From an uncultured Roseburia sp. (lineage in GTDB: Bacteria > Bacillota > Clostridia > Lachnospirales > Lachnospiraceae), in assembly GCA_947649645.1 (NCBI GenBank), contig CANSSP010000023.1, positions 1 to 46,197 on the forward strand: a DNA stretch of 46,197 nucleotides, read 5' to 3'. The notes under the pieces were generated by a model that did not search any database, had not been told where the DNA came from, and saw only the letters and a program-made list of their open reading frames with translations. Positions 32,222 to 41,895 of this stretch are shown piece after piece (position 1 is the stretch's first letter; each line of letters begins with the position of its first letter). The position numbers and the translations under genes were made by a program.

Positions 32222-34152
32222 TGCCGGAACAGAAACAGAATGTAAAACCGGTTCACGGGCCTGGAAGAAGGCCGGGAGGGCCACGCCCCAAAGTAAAAAA
32301 TCCTGGAAAACTTTTTGCCCGCCTGATGAAATACATCCTTAAAGGCTATACCATACCCTGCGCCATCGTCGTGGTCTGTATTCTCATCACCGTGCTCGCC
32401 AGCGTACAGGGAACTCTGTTTATGCAGACACTTATCGACGTTTACATACTGCCGCTGACAAAGCAGAATACCCCCGACTTTTCCGGCCTGGCGCAGGCCA
32501 TCGGACGGGTCAGCCTCTTTTATCTCGCCGGGGCGGCGGCAGCCTACGCCAACACCCGGATTATGGTATTCGTCACACAGAGTGTCTTAAGAAACCTGCG
32601 CGACGACATGTTTACGCATATGGAGGAGCTGCCAGTCCGCTACTTTGACACACACTCCCACGGCGATATCATGTCCACCTACACCAACGACGCCGATACG
32701 CTCAGGCAGATGATCAGTCAGAGCATCCCGCAGTTTTTAAACAGCATTATCACCATCGTCAGCGTCTTTTTCAGCATGCTCACCCTCAATATCCCGCTGA
32801 CGTTTCTGACACTTGCCATGGTCGGCGTCACACTGCTCTCCACCAAAAAGATCGGGGGCCTGAGCGCCAGATATTTTATCGCTCAGCAGCAGGACATCGC
32901 CGCGGTAAACGGGTATATCGAGGAAATGATCAACGGGCAGAAAGTCGTAAAAGTCTTCACCCACGAGGCAGAAAGCATTGAAAAATTCAACGTGTTAAAC
33001 GATCGTCTGTTTGTAAGCGCCGACAACGCCAACAAATTCGGAAATATCCTGATGCCGGTCAACGCTCAGATCGGAAATATCAGCTATGTGCTCTGTGCCA
33101 TGGTCGGCGGCGCGCTCGCCCTGAACGGCGTCGGCGGCTTCACGCTCGGCGGCCTGGCCAGCTTTCTGACTTTTAACAAAAGTTTCGGACAGCCGATCAA
33201 TCAGCTCAGCATGCAGATCAATAATATTGTGATGGCTCTTGCGGGATCAGAACGGATTTTCGCTCTTCTCGACGAAGAAACAGAAACAGACGAAGGATAT
33301 GTTACCCTCGTCCGTGCGAAAAAAGAAAACGGAAAGCTGACTGAAGTAAAGGAACGCACCGGCATATGGGCGTGGAAGCACACACACCAGGCCGACGGCA
33401 GCACTGACTATGTCGAACTGCGCGGGGATGTCGTATTTGACGACGTGGATTTCGGCTATGTTCCCGAAAAAACGGTCCTGCACAACGTCGATCTCTATGC
33501 GACGCCGGGACAGAAAATCGCGTTTGTCGGCAGCACCGGAGCCGGAAAGACAACGATCACCAACCTGATCAACCAGTTTTACGATATCCAGGACGGAAAA
33601 ATCCGCTATGACGGCATCAACATCAATAAAATCCGGAAAGACGACCTGCGGCATTCCCTTGGCATCGTGCTGCAGGACACACATCTCTTCACCGCCTCCG
33701 TGATGGAAAACATCCGCTACGGAAAACTGGACGCCACGGACGAGGAAGTGATGGCCGCCGCAAGGCTTGCAAACGCCGACACCTTTATCCAGCAGCTCCC
33801 CGACGGCTATCAGACAATGCTCACCGGAGACGGGGCAAACTTAAGCCAGGGCCAGCGGCAGCTCCTCGCCATCGCACGGGCCGCGATCGCGGATCCCCCT
33901 GTCCTGATTCTCGACGAGGCGACCAGCTCCATCGACACCCGGACGGAAAAAATCGTACAGGACGGCATGGATAAACTGATGAACGGCCGGACCACATTCG
34001 TGATCGCACACCGTCTCTCTACCGTAAAGAACAGTGACTGTATTATCGTGCTCGAACAGGGCCGCGTGATCGAGCGCGGAAACCATGAACAGCTCCTCGC
34101 AGAACACGGAAAATATTATCAGCTGTATACCGGAAACCTTGCAGAGGGATAA
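32221..34152 (+). CDS. ABC half-exporter with canonical ATPase site (BmrD-like)
   Basis: 643 residues. A basic N-terminal extension of about 35 residues precedes six membrane helices. The ATPase domain has Walker A FVGSTGAGKTTI, Q-loop in GIVLQDTHLFTA, signature LSQGQRQLL and Walker B VLILDEATSSID with the catalytic Glu present. The signature is LSQGQ rather than LSGGQ, the complement to the degenerate site of the partner at 30473. A charged insertion (about 365-395, KKENGKLTEVKER) lies between membrane and ATPase domains, as in other BmrD/LmrD-type proteins. The pair forms one heterodimeric exporter. Confidence 0.92.
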   Translation: MPEQKQNVKPVHGPGRRPGGPRPKVKNPGKLFARLMKYILKGYTIPCAIVVVCILITVLASVQGTLFMQTLIDVYILPLTKQNTPDFSGLAQAIGRVSLFYLAGAAAAYANTRIMVFVTQSVLRNLRDDMFTHMEELPVRYFDTHSHGDIMSTYTNDADTLRQMISQSIPQFLNSIITIVSVFFSMLTLNIPLTFLTLAMVGVTLLSTKKIGGLSARYFIAQQQDIAAVNGYIEEMINGQKVVKVFTHEAESIEKFNVLNDRLFVSADNANKFGNILMPVNAQIGNISYVLCAMVGGALALNGVGGFTLGGLASFLTFNKSFGQPINQLSMQINNIVMALAGSERIFALLDEETETDEGYVTLVRAKKENGKLTEVKERTGIWAWKHTHQADGSTDYVELRGDVVFDDVDFGYVPEKTVLHNVDLYATPGQKIAFVGSTGAGKTTITNLINQFYDIQDGKIRYDGININKIRKDDLRHSLGIVLQDTHLFTASVMENIRYGKLDATDEEVMAAARLANADTFIQQLPDGYQTMLTGDGANLSQGQRQLLAIARAAIADPPVLILDEATSSIDTRTEKIVQDGMDKLMNGRTTFVIAHRLSTVKNSDCIIVLEQGRVIERGNHEQLLAEHGKYYQLYTGNLAEG

Positions 34153-34177
34153 CGTCTGCCGGAAAGATACCCTGCTT

Positions 34178-35005
34178 TCAGGAAAAAAAGTCCGGGCGCA
34201 TCACCTTTACATCCATGCTCCCCGAGCGAAATCCCTCCAGATCCAGCGTGACATAAGTATATCCCAGCTCTTTTAAACGGCTGACAACCTCCGAACGGCC
34301 GGATACGATCAGGGAAAAAGCTTCCGGATCCACCTCAATCCGCGCCGTATCGCCGTGAACACGCAGACGGACATTATCGGCACCCAGACTTTTCAGATAT
34401 GCTTCCCCCTGCGCGGCTTTATCCAGCGCGTCGTAGGAAAGTTTTGTCCCATAAGGAAAGCGCGTCGCCATGCACGGCGTGGACGCGCGCCCCGCGGCGG
34501 AAAGCCCGTACTGCCTCGCCAGGCTCCGGACCTCTTCTTTGGTTACGCCCGCCATGGCAAGCGGGCTTATGATGCCAAGTTCTCTCAGCGCACGGATTCC
34601 GGGGCGGTAAACATGCAGATCATCCGCATTGGTCCCTTCCAGGATCTGCGCCCCGCCGGGTTCCGCCGCCCTCTCTTTCATTTTCTGAAAAAGATGCCGC
34701 TTGCAGCGGTAACACCGGTCGGCCGGGTTTTCTTCGATTCCGGCCTCCGCAAGCTCATCTGCCATTATCACCATATGCTCTGCGCCAAGCTCTGCGGCCG
34801 CACGGGCCGCATACTTTATCTCCGCGGCCGGATGCAGCCTTGTCTGCATTGTCACTGCACAGACACCCGCGGTGCCTTTCGCCGCCTCGATCGCCAGCGC
34901 CAGAATAAGGCAGCTGTCCACACCGCCGGAAAACGCCACGACAACGCGCTCTCCGATGTGATCTGCGACAATCCTTCTCAATTTCTCAAGCTTTACTCTT
35001 TCCAT
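34178..35005 (-). CDS. larE: ATP-dependent sacrificial sulfur transferase LarE
   Basis: 275 residues. The PP-loop SGGVDS is at 26-31. Further landmarks are Cys98/Cys101 in ADRCYRCKRHLF, GTNADDL, and Cys178 in STPCMATRFPYG, the position of the sulfur-donating Cys in studied LarE proteins. LarE adenylylates the pyridinium biscarboxylate made by LarB and adds sulfur, building the nickel-pincer cofactor used by lactate racemase and related enzymes. No larA, larB or larC gene is in the window. Its start overlaps the end of the Hsp70 gene by 13 bases, so translation is probably coupled. It is convergent with the ABC exporter, with only 25 bases between. Confidence 0.9.
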   Translation of the reverse strand: MERVKLEKLRRIVADHIGERVVVAFSGGVDSCLILALAIEAAKGTAGVCAVTMQTRLHPAAEIKYAARAAAELGAEHMVIMADELAEAGIEENPADRCYRCKRHLFQKMKERAAEPGGAQILEGTNADDLHVYRPGIRALRELGIISPLAMAGVTKEEVRSLARQYGLSAAGRASTPCMATRFPYGTKLSYDALDKAAQGEAYLKSLGADNVRLRVHGDTARIEVDPEAFSLIVSGRSEVVSRLKELGYTYVTLDLEGFRSGSMDVKVMRPDFFS

Positions 35006-36687
35006 TCTTCCAGTTCTTTCAGCCGCTCCTTTAATTCTCTTCTCGCATCCTCGATCGCACCCGCGTCTCTGGTGCTTAGGGCGTCCTCAAAGGCTCTCAG
35101 CCACATGTCGAGAAGCACGCGGTCGTTTCCCGTACTCTCCTCGTAAATACGCTCTCCCTTCAGCAGCAGAAGACGGTTTTCTTCCTGCTCACGCGGCGGA
35201 ATCTTTAAGTATGCCAGCTCTTCCATCCGCTTTGCCGCCTCCTCTGGCGTCATGTCATTTTCTTTTCCCTTGATAATCTGCTTCTTTACCTCTCCCGTGG
35301 AAACGACTCTTACTTCCACCTCCAGAAGGGAATTGATATCGTAGGTGTACGTGACGTCGACAGCCTCCTCCCCGGCCTTATTTTTCGGCACACGGATCTC
35401 AAGACTTCCCAGATACAGGTTATTTCTGGCAAACCGGCTCTCTCCCTGCAGTACTTTGACACGGATATATTCCTGGTTATCGTGGAGCGTGTAGAGGCGC
35501 TCGGTCCGGCTCGCCGGGATAATCGTATTGCGCTCTATAATCGGGAAAAAATGTCCCGCCTCATACATGCCGTGCGCCCGCTCCACCGACACCTCCGTGC
35601 CCAGCGTAAACGAACAGACGTCGGTGAGAATCACTTCTTTTACCGCTTCGCGTCGCTCCTTCATCGCAGCCTGAATCGCAGCGCCCAGAGCGACCGCCTC
35701 GTCCGGATGAATCGTGGTGTCCGGAAATTTCCGGAACAGCTTTACGATAAAATTGCGCACCACAGGCAGTCTCGTCGCACCTCCGACCAGCACAATCTCA
35801 TCCACCTCCGAGAGGCGGATGTGCGCGTCCGCAAGGCTCCGCTGAATGGGCTTACGTATCTTCTCTAACAGCGGCTCACACAATTTTTCGTACTCATCCA
35901 GCGTAACGGCAAGGGTCCGCTCTTCTCCCTCGCAGGAAAACCGCAGCATGACCTCATTTTTTTCAGAAAACTGCTTTTTGGCGGCCTCCGCCTCTTTGTG
36001 CAGTCTGGCCTCCTCTTTTTCCGTCAGCCGGTCGGCCTCCATCCCGTTTTTCTCCAGAAACGCCTCCACAAGCACTTCCGTGAAATCCTCTCCGCCCAGG
36101 TAATTATCCCCTGCCACGGCGCGGACTTCCAGAATATTCTGAAACAATTCCAGAATCGAAACGTCGAACGTACCGCCCCCTAAGTCAAATACCAGAAACC
36201 GCGTATTTCTTGTCTTGTCATACAAACCGTAAGAAATGGCCGCTGCCGTCGGCTCACTGATAATGCGCTCCACATTAAGCCCCGCAAGCTCCCCGGCGCG
36301 CTTTGTTGCCTTTCTTCTCTTGTCGTCAAAATATGCAGGCACACTGATGACCGCCTCCGTGACCGTTTCTCCAAGGAGAAGTTCCGCGTCTTCTTTCAGC
36401 GAACGCAGAATGAAAGAAGACAATTCCTCCGCGCCAAACTCCCGCCCGCCGAGTTTAAATTTTTTCCCGCTGCCCATGGAACGCTTGAACACCTGCGCCA
36501 TACGCTCCGGATGCAGCAGGCCGTACTCTTTCGCCGTCTCCCCCACCAGAATCTGATTTTCCTCGTCGACCGCGACCACAGAAGGAGTTAAGGTCTTTCC
36601 AAGACGATTTACAATCATCTTTGCTCCGTCTGCCGCATAGTATGCGGCCAGACTGTTTGTCGTTCCCAAATCTATTCCTATTATCAT
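34993..36687 (-). CDS. Hsp70-family chaperone (HscC-like)
   Basis: 564 residues, about 50-70 shorter than DnaK. The nucleotide-binding domain is complete: IGIDLGTTNS at the start, VISVPAYFDDKRRKATKRAGELAG, ISEPTAAAISYG, FDLGGGTFDVSIL and IVLVGGATRLPVVR. A substrate-binding beta domain (about 365-480) and a short helical lid follow. The length and the missing DnaK tail point to an HscC-type specialised Hsp70 rather than the housekeeping DnaK. It lies 21 bases downstream of the J-like/TPR gene and overlaps larE, forming a three-gene operon. Its partner is presumably the upstream J-like protein. Confidence 0.92.
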   Translation of the reverse strand: MIIGIDLGTTNSLAAYYAADGAKMIVNRLGKTLTPSVVAVDEENQILVGETAKEYGLLHPERMAQVFKRSMGSGKKFKLGGREFGAEELSSFILRSLKEDAELLLGETVTEAVISVPAYFDDKRRKATKRAGELAGLNVERIISEPTAAAISYGLYDKTRNTRFLVFDLGGGTFDVSILELFQNILEVRAVAGDNYLGGEDFTEVLVEAFLEKNGMEADRLTEKEEARLHKEAEAAKKQFSEKNEVMLRFSCEGEERTLAVTLDEYEKLCEPLLEKIRKPIQRSLADAHIRLSEVDEIVLVGGATRLPVVRNFIVKLFRKFPDTTIHPDEAVALGAAIQAAMKERREAVKEVILTDVCSFTLGTEVSVERAHGMYEAGHFFPIIERNTIIPASRTERLYTLHDNQEYIRVKVLQGESRFARNNLYLGSLEIRVPKNKAGEEAVDVTYTYDINSLLEVEVRVVSTGEVKKQIIKGKENDMTPEEAAKRMEELAYLKIPPREQEENRLLLLKGERIYEESTGNDRVLLDMWLRAFEDALSTRDAGAIEDARRELKERLKELEEWKE

Positions 36688-36708
36688 CTTTTCCTCATTT
36701 CCGCGCTT

Positions 36709-39700
36709 TTACTCCTCCGGCAGAATCCCACACTTTCTGCCGAGCGTCTTCGTCTTATAATAACACATACTGGAAGACGGCAGTTTTTTACGACATTCCA
36801 GATAACACTGATATGCCTTTTCCAGATCACCCTGCGCCTCGTAAAAAAACGCGCACGCCTCTTCATATTCCACACAGACACACTGCCTGCAGTCTCTGCA
36901 TATTTTCATCGTTTTAAGGCGATTTAGTCCTTCCTGCGCCTCGTCCATTTTTCCATTGCAGACCCAGTAGTGAACCATATTGCAGAGATTGACAAACGCG
37001 CTGTCCGGATCATTCAGATACTGCTCCAGCGGCGGATATGCATCTGTATCAAAACAAAAATGTTCCTCGATGGCCTGCATATACAGCCCGGCCCATTTTT
37101 TTGTCTCATCCACGTCACCGGCTTCCCAGGAAATACGCATCCGCTCCAATATCTTTCCTTTGTTTCCCCACCAGTCTTTTTCCGCCTCCACACGGTCCAT
37201 TACCTTTTTCTTGGTGGCAAGGGCCTTTTCCATATCCATAAGATAATAATACTGGATATCCGAAAGATCTTCCCAGGCGTCAGTCGAATCAAACTTCTCT
37301 GCAATCGCAAGTGCCTGCCGCTCCAGTTCTTTCGCCTGGCTTTCACTGTTGCAGAGCGTTCTCTCAATTCCCAGCCGTCGGGAAAGGTATCGTTCCTCCG
37401 TCATATTTCCCTTTTCATAAGACTCTTTTAAAAGAAGGAGGGCGTCGTCGTAACGCTTCTGCGCCTTATAAAGAAGCACCAGCTCCCAGTAACACCACGA
37501 CTGGTCGCTTCCCTCAAACAGCGCGATTCCTTTCCGATACCATTCTTCCGCCTCGTCAGGTTTCCCCATCTTCTGACAGGCCTCCGCAGCGTTCGTGTAC
37601 ATTGCCCATCCGTTTTCTTTGGGATCCTCGAGATTCGCCACCGCCTTTTTAAAATAAAACAGTGCCTGCTGGTATTTCTCCATATGATAAAGAATCCGCC
37701 CCTTCAGATTCAGCCCATAAGCATTGGCCTTGTCAAGACGGATGGCCTTATCCGCGTCCGCGCCCGCTTTATCGAGCATGCCCAGCATCCGGTATAAAAT
37801 ACCGCGCACACGATAATCAAATGCACTCTCCGGACTGAGTTCGATCTGACGGTCCGCATACGGCAGCGCTCTGTAAAGCAGCGGCACGCTGTTCCGGTTG
37901 TCCCCTTCCCTTTTATAAATTGCGGCAATTTTCCGGTTCGCCTCATCCTGCTCCGGATTCATGGACAGCGCCTGCTGATAAAAAACAATTGCCTCCTCCC
38001 ACTCGCCGACCGCATCGTGGCATACCGCCAGATTCATCGCCGCGCGCTCTGTCATTCCTTTTCCGGCCACAAATTTTTTGTAGGCGTCAATCGCTTCTTT
38101 ATATTTTTTTGCCCCCTGTAAAATATATGCATACGTATAATAATATCCCGCACTCACCTTAAGAGGCTCACCCTCGCACAGATCAATCGCCTTCTTTATA
38201 TATTCCTCCGCTTTTCCCGGGTGCATAAACGGTTCATAATACTGGCAGTCTTCGATAATCGCCATCTCGTAATACAGCTCGGACAGCTCCTTATGCCCCG
38301 CATTGCCCTCCTCAAACTTTTTCAGCAAAGCCTCGGCATTCCGCAGCGCATCAAAATAGGAGACGTCCGACCTGCACCCTGTCCGCTCGCAGCGCAGCTT
38401 CAGCACGTCCAGTTTAAAGCTCTCTGCCCCGGCTTCCTTTGCCTGTTCAAAAATGCCTTCCGCATCCTGAAGCTGCCGGTATTCAATAAACACTTCTGCG
38501 GCAAGCTCATACATCGGTGCATATTCCGCATATATTTCTTTCGCGCGGTAAAACAGATCCACGACTTCCTGTGCGCGGCCAAGTTCCGAACACGCCTTCT
38601 GCTTCTGTACCACAGCCGGAAACCACTCCTCGTTTTCGGAAAGAATGGCGTCCGCCTGTTCAATGGCTTCCTCGTATTTTTCCTCAAGTATCAGAAGATC
38701 CAGAAGATCCTGCAGAATATTCGGCTGATCCGGCGCAAACGTGAGCGCTTTCTCAAACGCTTCGCGCGCCCTGTTATAGTATGCCTTTGGTGAACTGCCC
38801 TCTTTTTCTGCATTTTCCGCCAGGTTCCGCAGCGCTTTTCCCTCATAGGAATACGTCAGCGCCGCCTGCCATTTATCGTCCGTATCCTCTTCCTGCCCGG
38901 CCTCACTTTCCTGTCCTGTCTGTCCGTTTTTCTCTTCTGCCTCTTCTTCGGCATCTTCTCTCTTTGCTTTTTCGATACGGCTCATCACCGCATCTCTCCA
39001 GAGGCGGCTCTCCCCGATACTCTCATCATATCGTCCGGCCCGGAAATACAGCGTACAAAGATACTTGTGAGCATCCTCCATTTTTTCCGTATACTCCGGA
39101 TGCCCCAGCATAAAATCAATTCCCTCTTCAATGCGCTCCGCGCGGATATAAGAAACGCACATCCTGTCCGCGTCTTCCTGTGAAAGCGTCCCCGCGGCAA
39201 GCCATTCTCCACACTGCAGAAGATAAGCATCATCGAGCTCTTTTAACATTTCCTGCAGCGTCTCGTCCCCCGAATACCGCGTTGCAGCCAGACAGTGCCT
39301 GATGGCCTCCGCCAGATTTCCCTGCTCCCTCTCATAGACGGCAAGATATTTTTCTGCCAGATAGTATGTCCCAAGCCGTTCTCCGACTTCCCGGAAAACA
39401 CGAACCGCCTCTTCCCTGTTTCCACAGTCCCAGAAAATCTCGGCGCCAAGAATCTGAATCTTTGCACTTTCCGGGTATCCTTCAATCAGCTCTGCCGCCG
39501 CATCCACTGCAGCCTGGTCTCCCTGCGCCGCGGCCAGACGTGCTTTTGCCAGCCGGTAATATGGATGATCGATCCCAAGCTGCTCCATCACCGTCACAAT
39601 CTGCTCTGCTTCCTTACCGTTTTTCTCCGCCAGCGCATCCTCAAGTTCATATAAACGGTTCTGAAACTGGTCGTAATCCGCCTTATCCTCCCCTTTTATC

Positions 39701-40227
39701 CACTCAAACGGAAAATCGTCGCTTCCCTCCAGATCTGCGATCTTGCGGAGCATATAGTTGACAAACCCCAACGGCAGGTGTTCCCTGAACTCCGCTTCGC
39801 CCTCCCTGATCCCGAAAAATTCGTCCAGAACCCGGTAAACGCTGCTCTTAAGCTGATAGTGATCTGCCAGAAAGCGAAAAAGCCTCCATTTTATTTCCTC
39901 CCCGTATTCCAGATCGATACAGACTTCATCGGAAAGCAGCTCCTTCCATTCGCTCTCGCATAAACGCTTCGGCAGACAGAAATATATCTCCGCAGCGCGC
40001 CGCATCCACTGCCCTGCCGGAGTGTTATCCACTTCCTCTTCTTCCTCTTTTTCCGGCTCTCTCGCCAGAGCGATCGCCTGCTCATATGCTTCCCTGAGGC
40101 GCTTGAATCCTTCGGGATCATCCTCGGGATTGTTCCCCGCCAGTTGTTCCCTGTACGCCCTTCGTATCTGCTCTTCCTCTCTGGTCTCCGCAATCCCTAA
40201 TACCGCAAATATCATGCTTTTATCCAT
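36709..40227 (-). CDS. Large J-domain-like TPR protein
   Basis: 1172 residues. ATG 40227 is chosen because AGGAGG lies nine bases upstream. Residues 1-60 fold like a J domain (MIFAVLGIAETREEEQIRRAYREQL, then GFKRLREAYEQAI), but the HPD tripeptide that stimulates Hsp70 is replaced by NPEDDPEGF. A charged linker (EPEKEEEEEVD) follows, then more than 20 TPR-like helical hairpins (AMNLAVCHDAVGEWEEAIVFYQQAL and many more) to the C-terminus, with a Cys-rich patch near the end (CRDCRQCVC). There is no signal peptide. It is probably an adaptor bringing clients to the Hsp70 encoded next. Confidence 0.85.
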   Translation of the reverse strand: MDKSMIFAVLGIAETREEEQIRRAYREQLAGNNPEDDPEGFKRLREAYEQAIALAREPEKEEEEEVDNTPAGQWMRRAAEIYFCLPKRLCESEWKELLSDEVCIDLEYGEEIKWRLFRFLADHYQLKSSVYRVLDEFFGIREGEAEFREHLPLGFVNYMLRKIADLEGSDDFPFEWIKGEDKADYDQFQNRLYELEDALAEKNGKEAEQIVTVMEQLGIDHPYYRLAKARLAAAQGDQAAVDAAAELIEGYPESAKIQILGAEIFWDCGNREEAVRVFREVGERLGTYYLAEKYLAVYEREQGNLAEAIRHCLAATRYSGDETLQEMLKELDDAYLLQCGEWLAAGTLSQEDADRMCVSYIRAERIEEGIDFMLGHPEYTEKMEDAHKYLCTLYFRAGRYDESIGESRLWRDAVMSRIEKAKREDAEEEAEEKNGQTGQESEAGQEEDTDDKWQAALTYSYEGKALRNLAENAEKEGSSPKAYYNRAREAFEKALTFAPDQPNILQDLLDLLILEEKYEEAIEQADAILSENEEWFPAVVQKQKACSELGRAQEVVDLFYRAKEIYAEYAPMYELAAEVFIEYRQLQDAEGIFEQAKEAGAESFKLDVLKLRCERTGCRSDVSYFDALRNAEALLKKFEEGNAGHKELSELYYEMAIIEDCQYYEPFMHPGKAEEYIKKAIDLCEGEPLKVSAGYYYTYAYILQGAKKYKEAIDAYKKFVAGKGMTERAAMNLAVCHDAVGEWEEAIVFYQQALSMNPEQDEANRKIAAIYKREGDNRNSVPLLYRALPYADRQIELSPESAFDYRVRGILYRMLGMLDKAGADADKAIRLDKANAYGLNLKGRILYHMEKYQQALFYFKKAVANLEDPKENGWAMYTNAAEACQKMGKPDEAEEWYRKGIALFEGSDQSWCYWELVLLYKAQKRYDDALLLLKESYEKGNMTEERYLSRRLGIERTLCNSESQAKELERQALAIAEKFDSTDAWEDLSDIQYYYLMDMEKALATKKKVMDRVEAEKDWWGNKGKILERMRISWEAGDVDETKKWAGLYMQAIEEHFCFDTDAYPPLEQYLNDPDSAFVNLCNMVHYWVCNGKMDEAQEGLNRLKTMKICRDCRQCVCVEYEEACAFFYEAQGDLEKAYQCYLECRKKLPSSSMCYYKTKTLGRKCGILPEE

Positions 40228-40313
40228 CTTATGAAACCTCCTGCACCGTTTCTTTCGTCCGTCCATTTTATCGGATAAATCAGCTCATGGTTGTATGTAT
40301 TTCAGACCAGTCT

Positions 40314-40319
40314 ATTATA
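40314..40319 (-). promoter_or_regulatory. Extended -10 promoter of the chaperone operon
   Basis: On the minus strand TGTTATAAT gives a TATAAT with the extended TGn element, 87 bases before the start codon. No good -35 is seen, as is common for extended -10 promoters. No CIRCE heat-shock repeat was found. Confidence 0.5.
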
Positions 40320-40363
40320 ACACAGTTGCGCCCGGATTTCTTCCTTAATCTTTTATGAAAACG

Positions 40364-40389
40364 AAAAAAGACGGCAAAACTGCCGCCTT
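40364..40389 (-). terminator. Rho-independent terminator of the MATE gene
   Basis: AAGGCGGCA and TGCCGTCTT form a stem around GTTT on the minus strand and run into TTTT. It lies 60 bases after the MATE stop codon. Confidence 0.8.
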
Positions 40390-40449
40390 CCCCATTCTTA
40401 AAATCAACACTGCTTCGCATACTTCCCATCCGCTGCCCGCGGAAATAAA

Positions 40450-41820
40450 TTATAATCCGGAAAGAGCATTCTCTTCCTGCTTTTTCGCATGTCCGATTTT
40501 GTGCAGAATCGTAAAACAGATGACTGTGGAAAACACAATCGACATATAATCTGCCACGGCCTGTGCGTAAATTACGCCTTCCAGGCCAAAAAGAGCATTT
40601 AAAAGAAATACCATCGGCACAAATACCAGACCCTGACGGCAGATCGTGAGAACAAGAGACGGCAGCGCCTTCCCCATTCCCTGCAGTGTATTGATATTTA
40701 AGAATAATATCCCGATTACCGGTCCTGAAATCTGCAGGGCAATCATCATCCCGATCCCGGCTTCGATCACCGCCGCGTCATCAATAAATGCACGGATCAC
40801 ACCTGCCCTTGCGACTACCATAAAAACAGTAAGCACGGTTCCCATAATGACTGCGCACATCCCGGTAAAACGGTATATCTGCTTAAGACGTTTTATATTC
40901 CGGGAACCGTAATTATATCCGATCAGCGGCTGTATACCGGTGCAAAGGCCGATCTGCAGCAATACCACCAGCATATTCGCCTTCATCGCAACCCCCATCG
41001 CCGCCACCGGGTTATCTCCATATGATGCGAGCACATTGTTAAGAATGATATTGGCGAAACTCATCAGAATATTGTTTAATGACGCCGGGATCCCGATTGC
41101 CATTACACTCGTCGCAATCCGTTCCCCTGCCATAAAGTCCTTCGGATGAATGGAAAGCGATGACTTTTTCCGAAGAAAATACGACAGATAAAACAGACAG
41201 GCCGCCATATTGCCCACGACAGTCGCAATCGCCGCACCGGCCACACCCCAGCCCAGAAACAGGATCATAACCGGATCCAGAACAATATTCGTCACTGTTC
41301 CGATCATATTGCCGATCATGGATTCCTTTGCCGCGCCCTCACCTCTTAAAATATTGCCGAAAGCAGTCCCGAACATGATGAACGGTCCGCCGAACGCCAG
41401 ATAGGTCAGATATTCCCGTGCATACCCCACTGTGTTTTCACTCGCCCCGATCATATTCAGAATCGGCGTCATTCCCGCCAGGAACAAAGCCGCCATCACA
41501 ACGCCAAGCCCCAGCGATCCATAACAGCAGAACGCCGAAATATGTTTTGCCCGGTCCATGCGCCCTTCGCCCAGCGCCCGGGAAATTGCAGAACTTCCGC
41601 CGATTCCAAACAAATTTCCCAGCGCCATAAATACCATAAATACCGGCGTGGCCAGAGAAACCGCCGCTACCTGCATCGCATCCCTGGTCTGTCCGATAAA
41701 AAAGGTATCTGCCATATTGTAGATCACGACCACAAGCATTGTGATGATCGTGGGAACCGCCATGACAGTTACTGCCTTTGCCACCGGCGCATCCTCAAAC
41801 AACTCCTTATTTCTATTCAT
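40450..41820 (-). CDS. MATE-family efflux transporter
   Basis: 456 residues with about twelve membrane helices in two similar halves. The MATE start (PVAKAVTVMAVPTIITMLVVVIYNMADTFFIGQ) and the second-half landmark (IGYNYGSRNIKRLKQIYR) are clear. It exports cationic drugs or metabolites in exchange for Na+ or H+. AAAGGAGG precedes the ATG. It lies 75 bases downstream of the lipoprotein gene with no terminator between, so the two may share a transcript. The actual substrate is unknown; the branch looks like the broad DinF/NorM-like proteins common in Clostridia. Confidence 0.92.
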   Translation of the reverse strand: MNRNKELFEDAPVAKAVTVMAVPTIITMLVVVIYNMADTFFIGQTRDAMQVAAVSLATPVFMVFMALGNLFGIGGSSAISRALGEGRMDRAKHISAFCCYGSLGLGVVMAALFLAGMTPILNMIGASENTVGYAREYLTYLAFGGPFIMFGTAFGNILRGEGAAKESMIGNMIGTVTNIVLDPVMILFLGWGVAGAAIATVVGNMAACLFYLSYFLRKKSSLSIHPKDFMAGERIATSVMAIGIPASLNNILMSFANIILNNVLASYGDNPVAAMGVAMKANMLVVLLQIGLCTGIQPLIGYNYGSRNIKRLKQIYRFTGMCAVIMGTVLTVFMVVARAGVIRAFIDDAAVIEAGIGMMIALQISGPVIGILFLNINTLQGMGKALPSLVLTICRQGLVFVPMVFLLNALFGLEGVIYAQAVADYMSIVFSTVICFTILHKIGHAKKQEENALSGL

Positions 41821-41895
41821 CTTTTCCTCCTTTCTGCGATGACAGTCACAACTGCCGTGGTTGAAAATGAAATGCCTGCTCTTTTTGCTTCCATT

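Noticed and set aside
40228..40345. CIRCE heat-shock operator before the chaperone operon
   Set aside because: No TTAGCACTC-type inverted repeat found.
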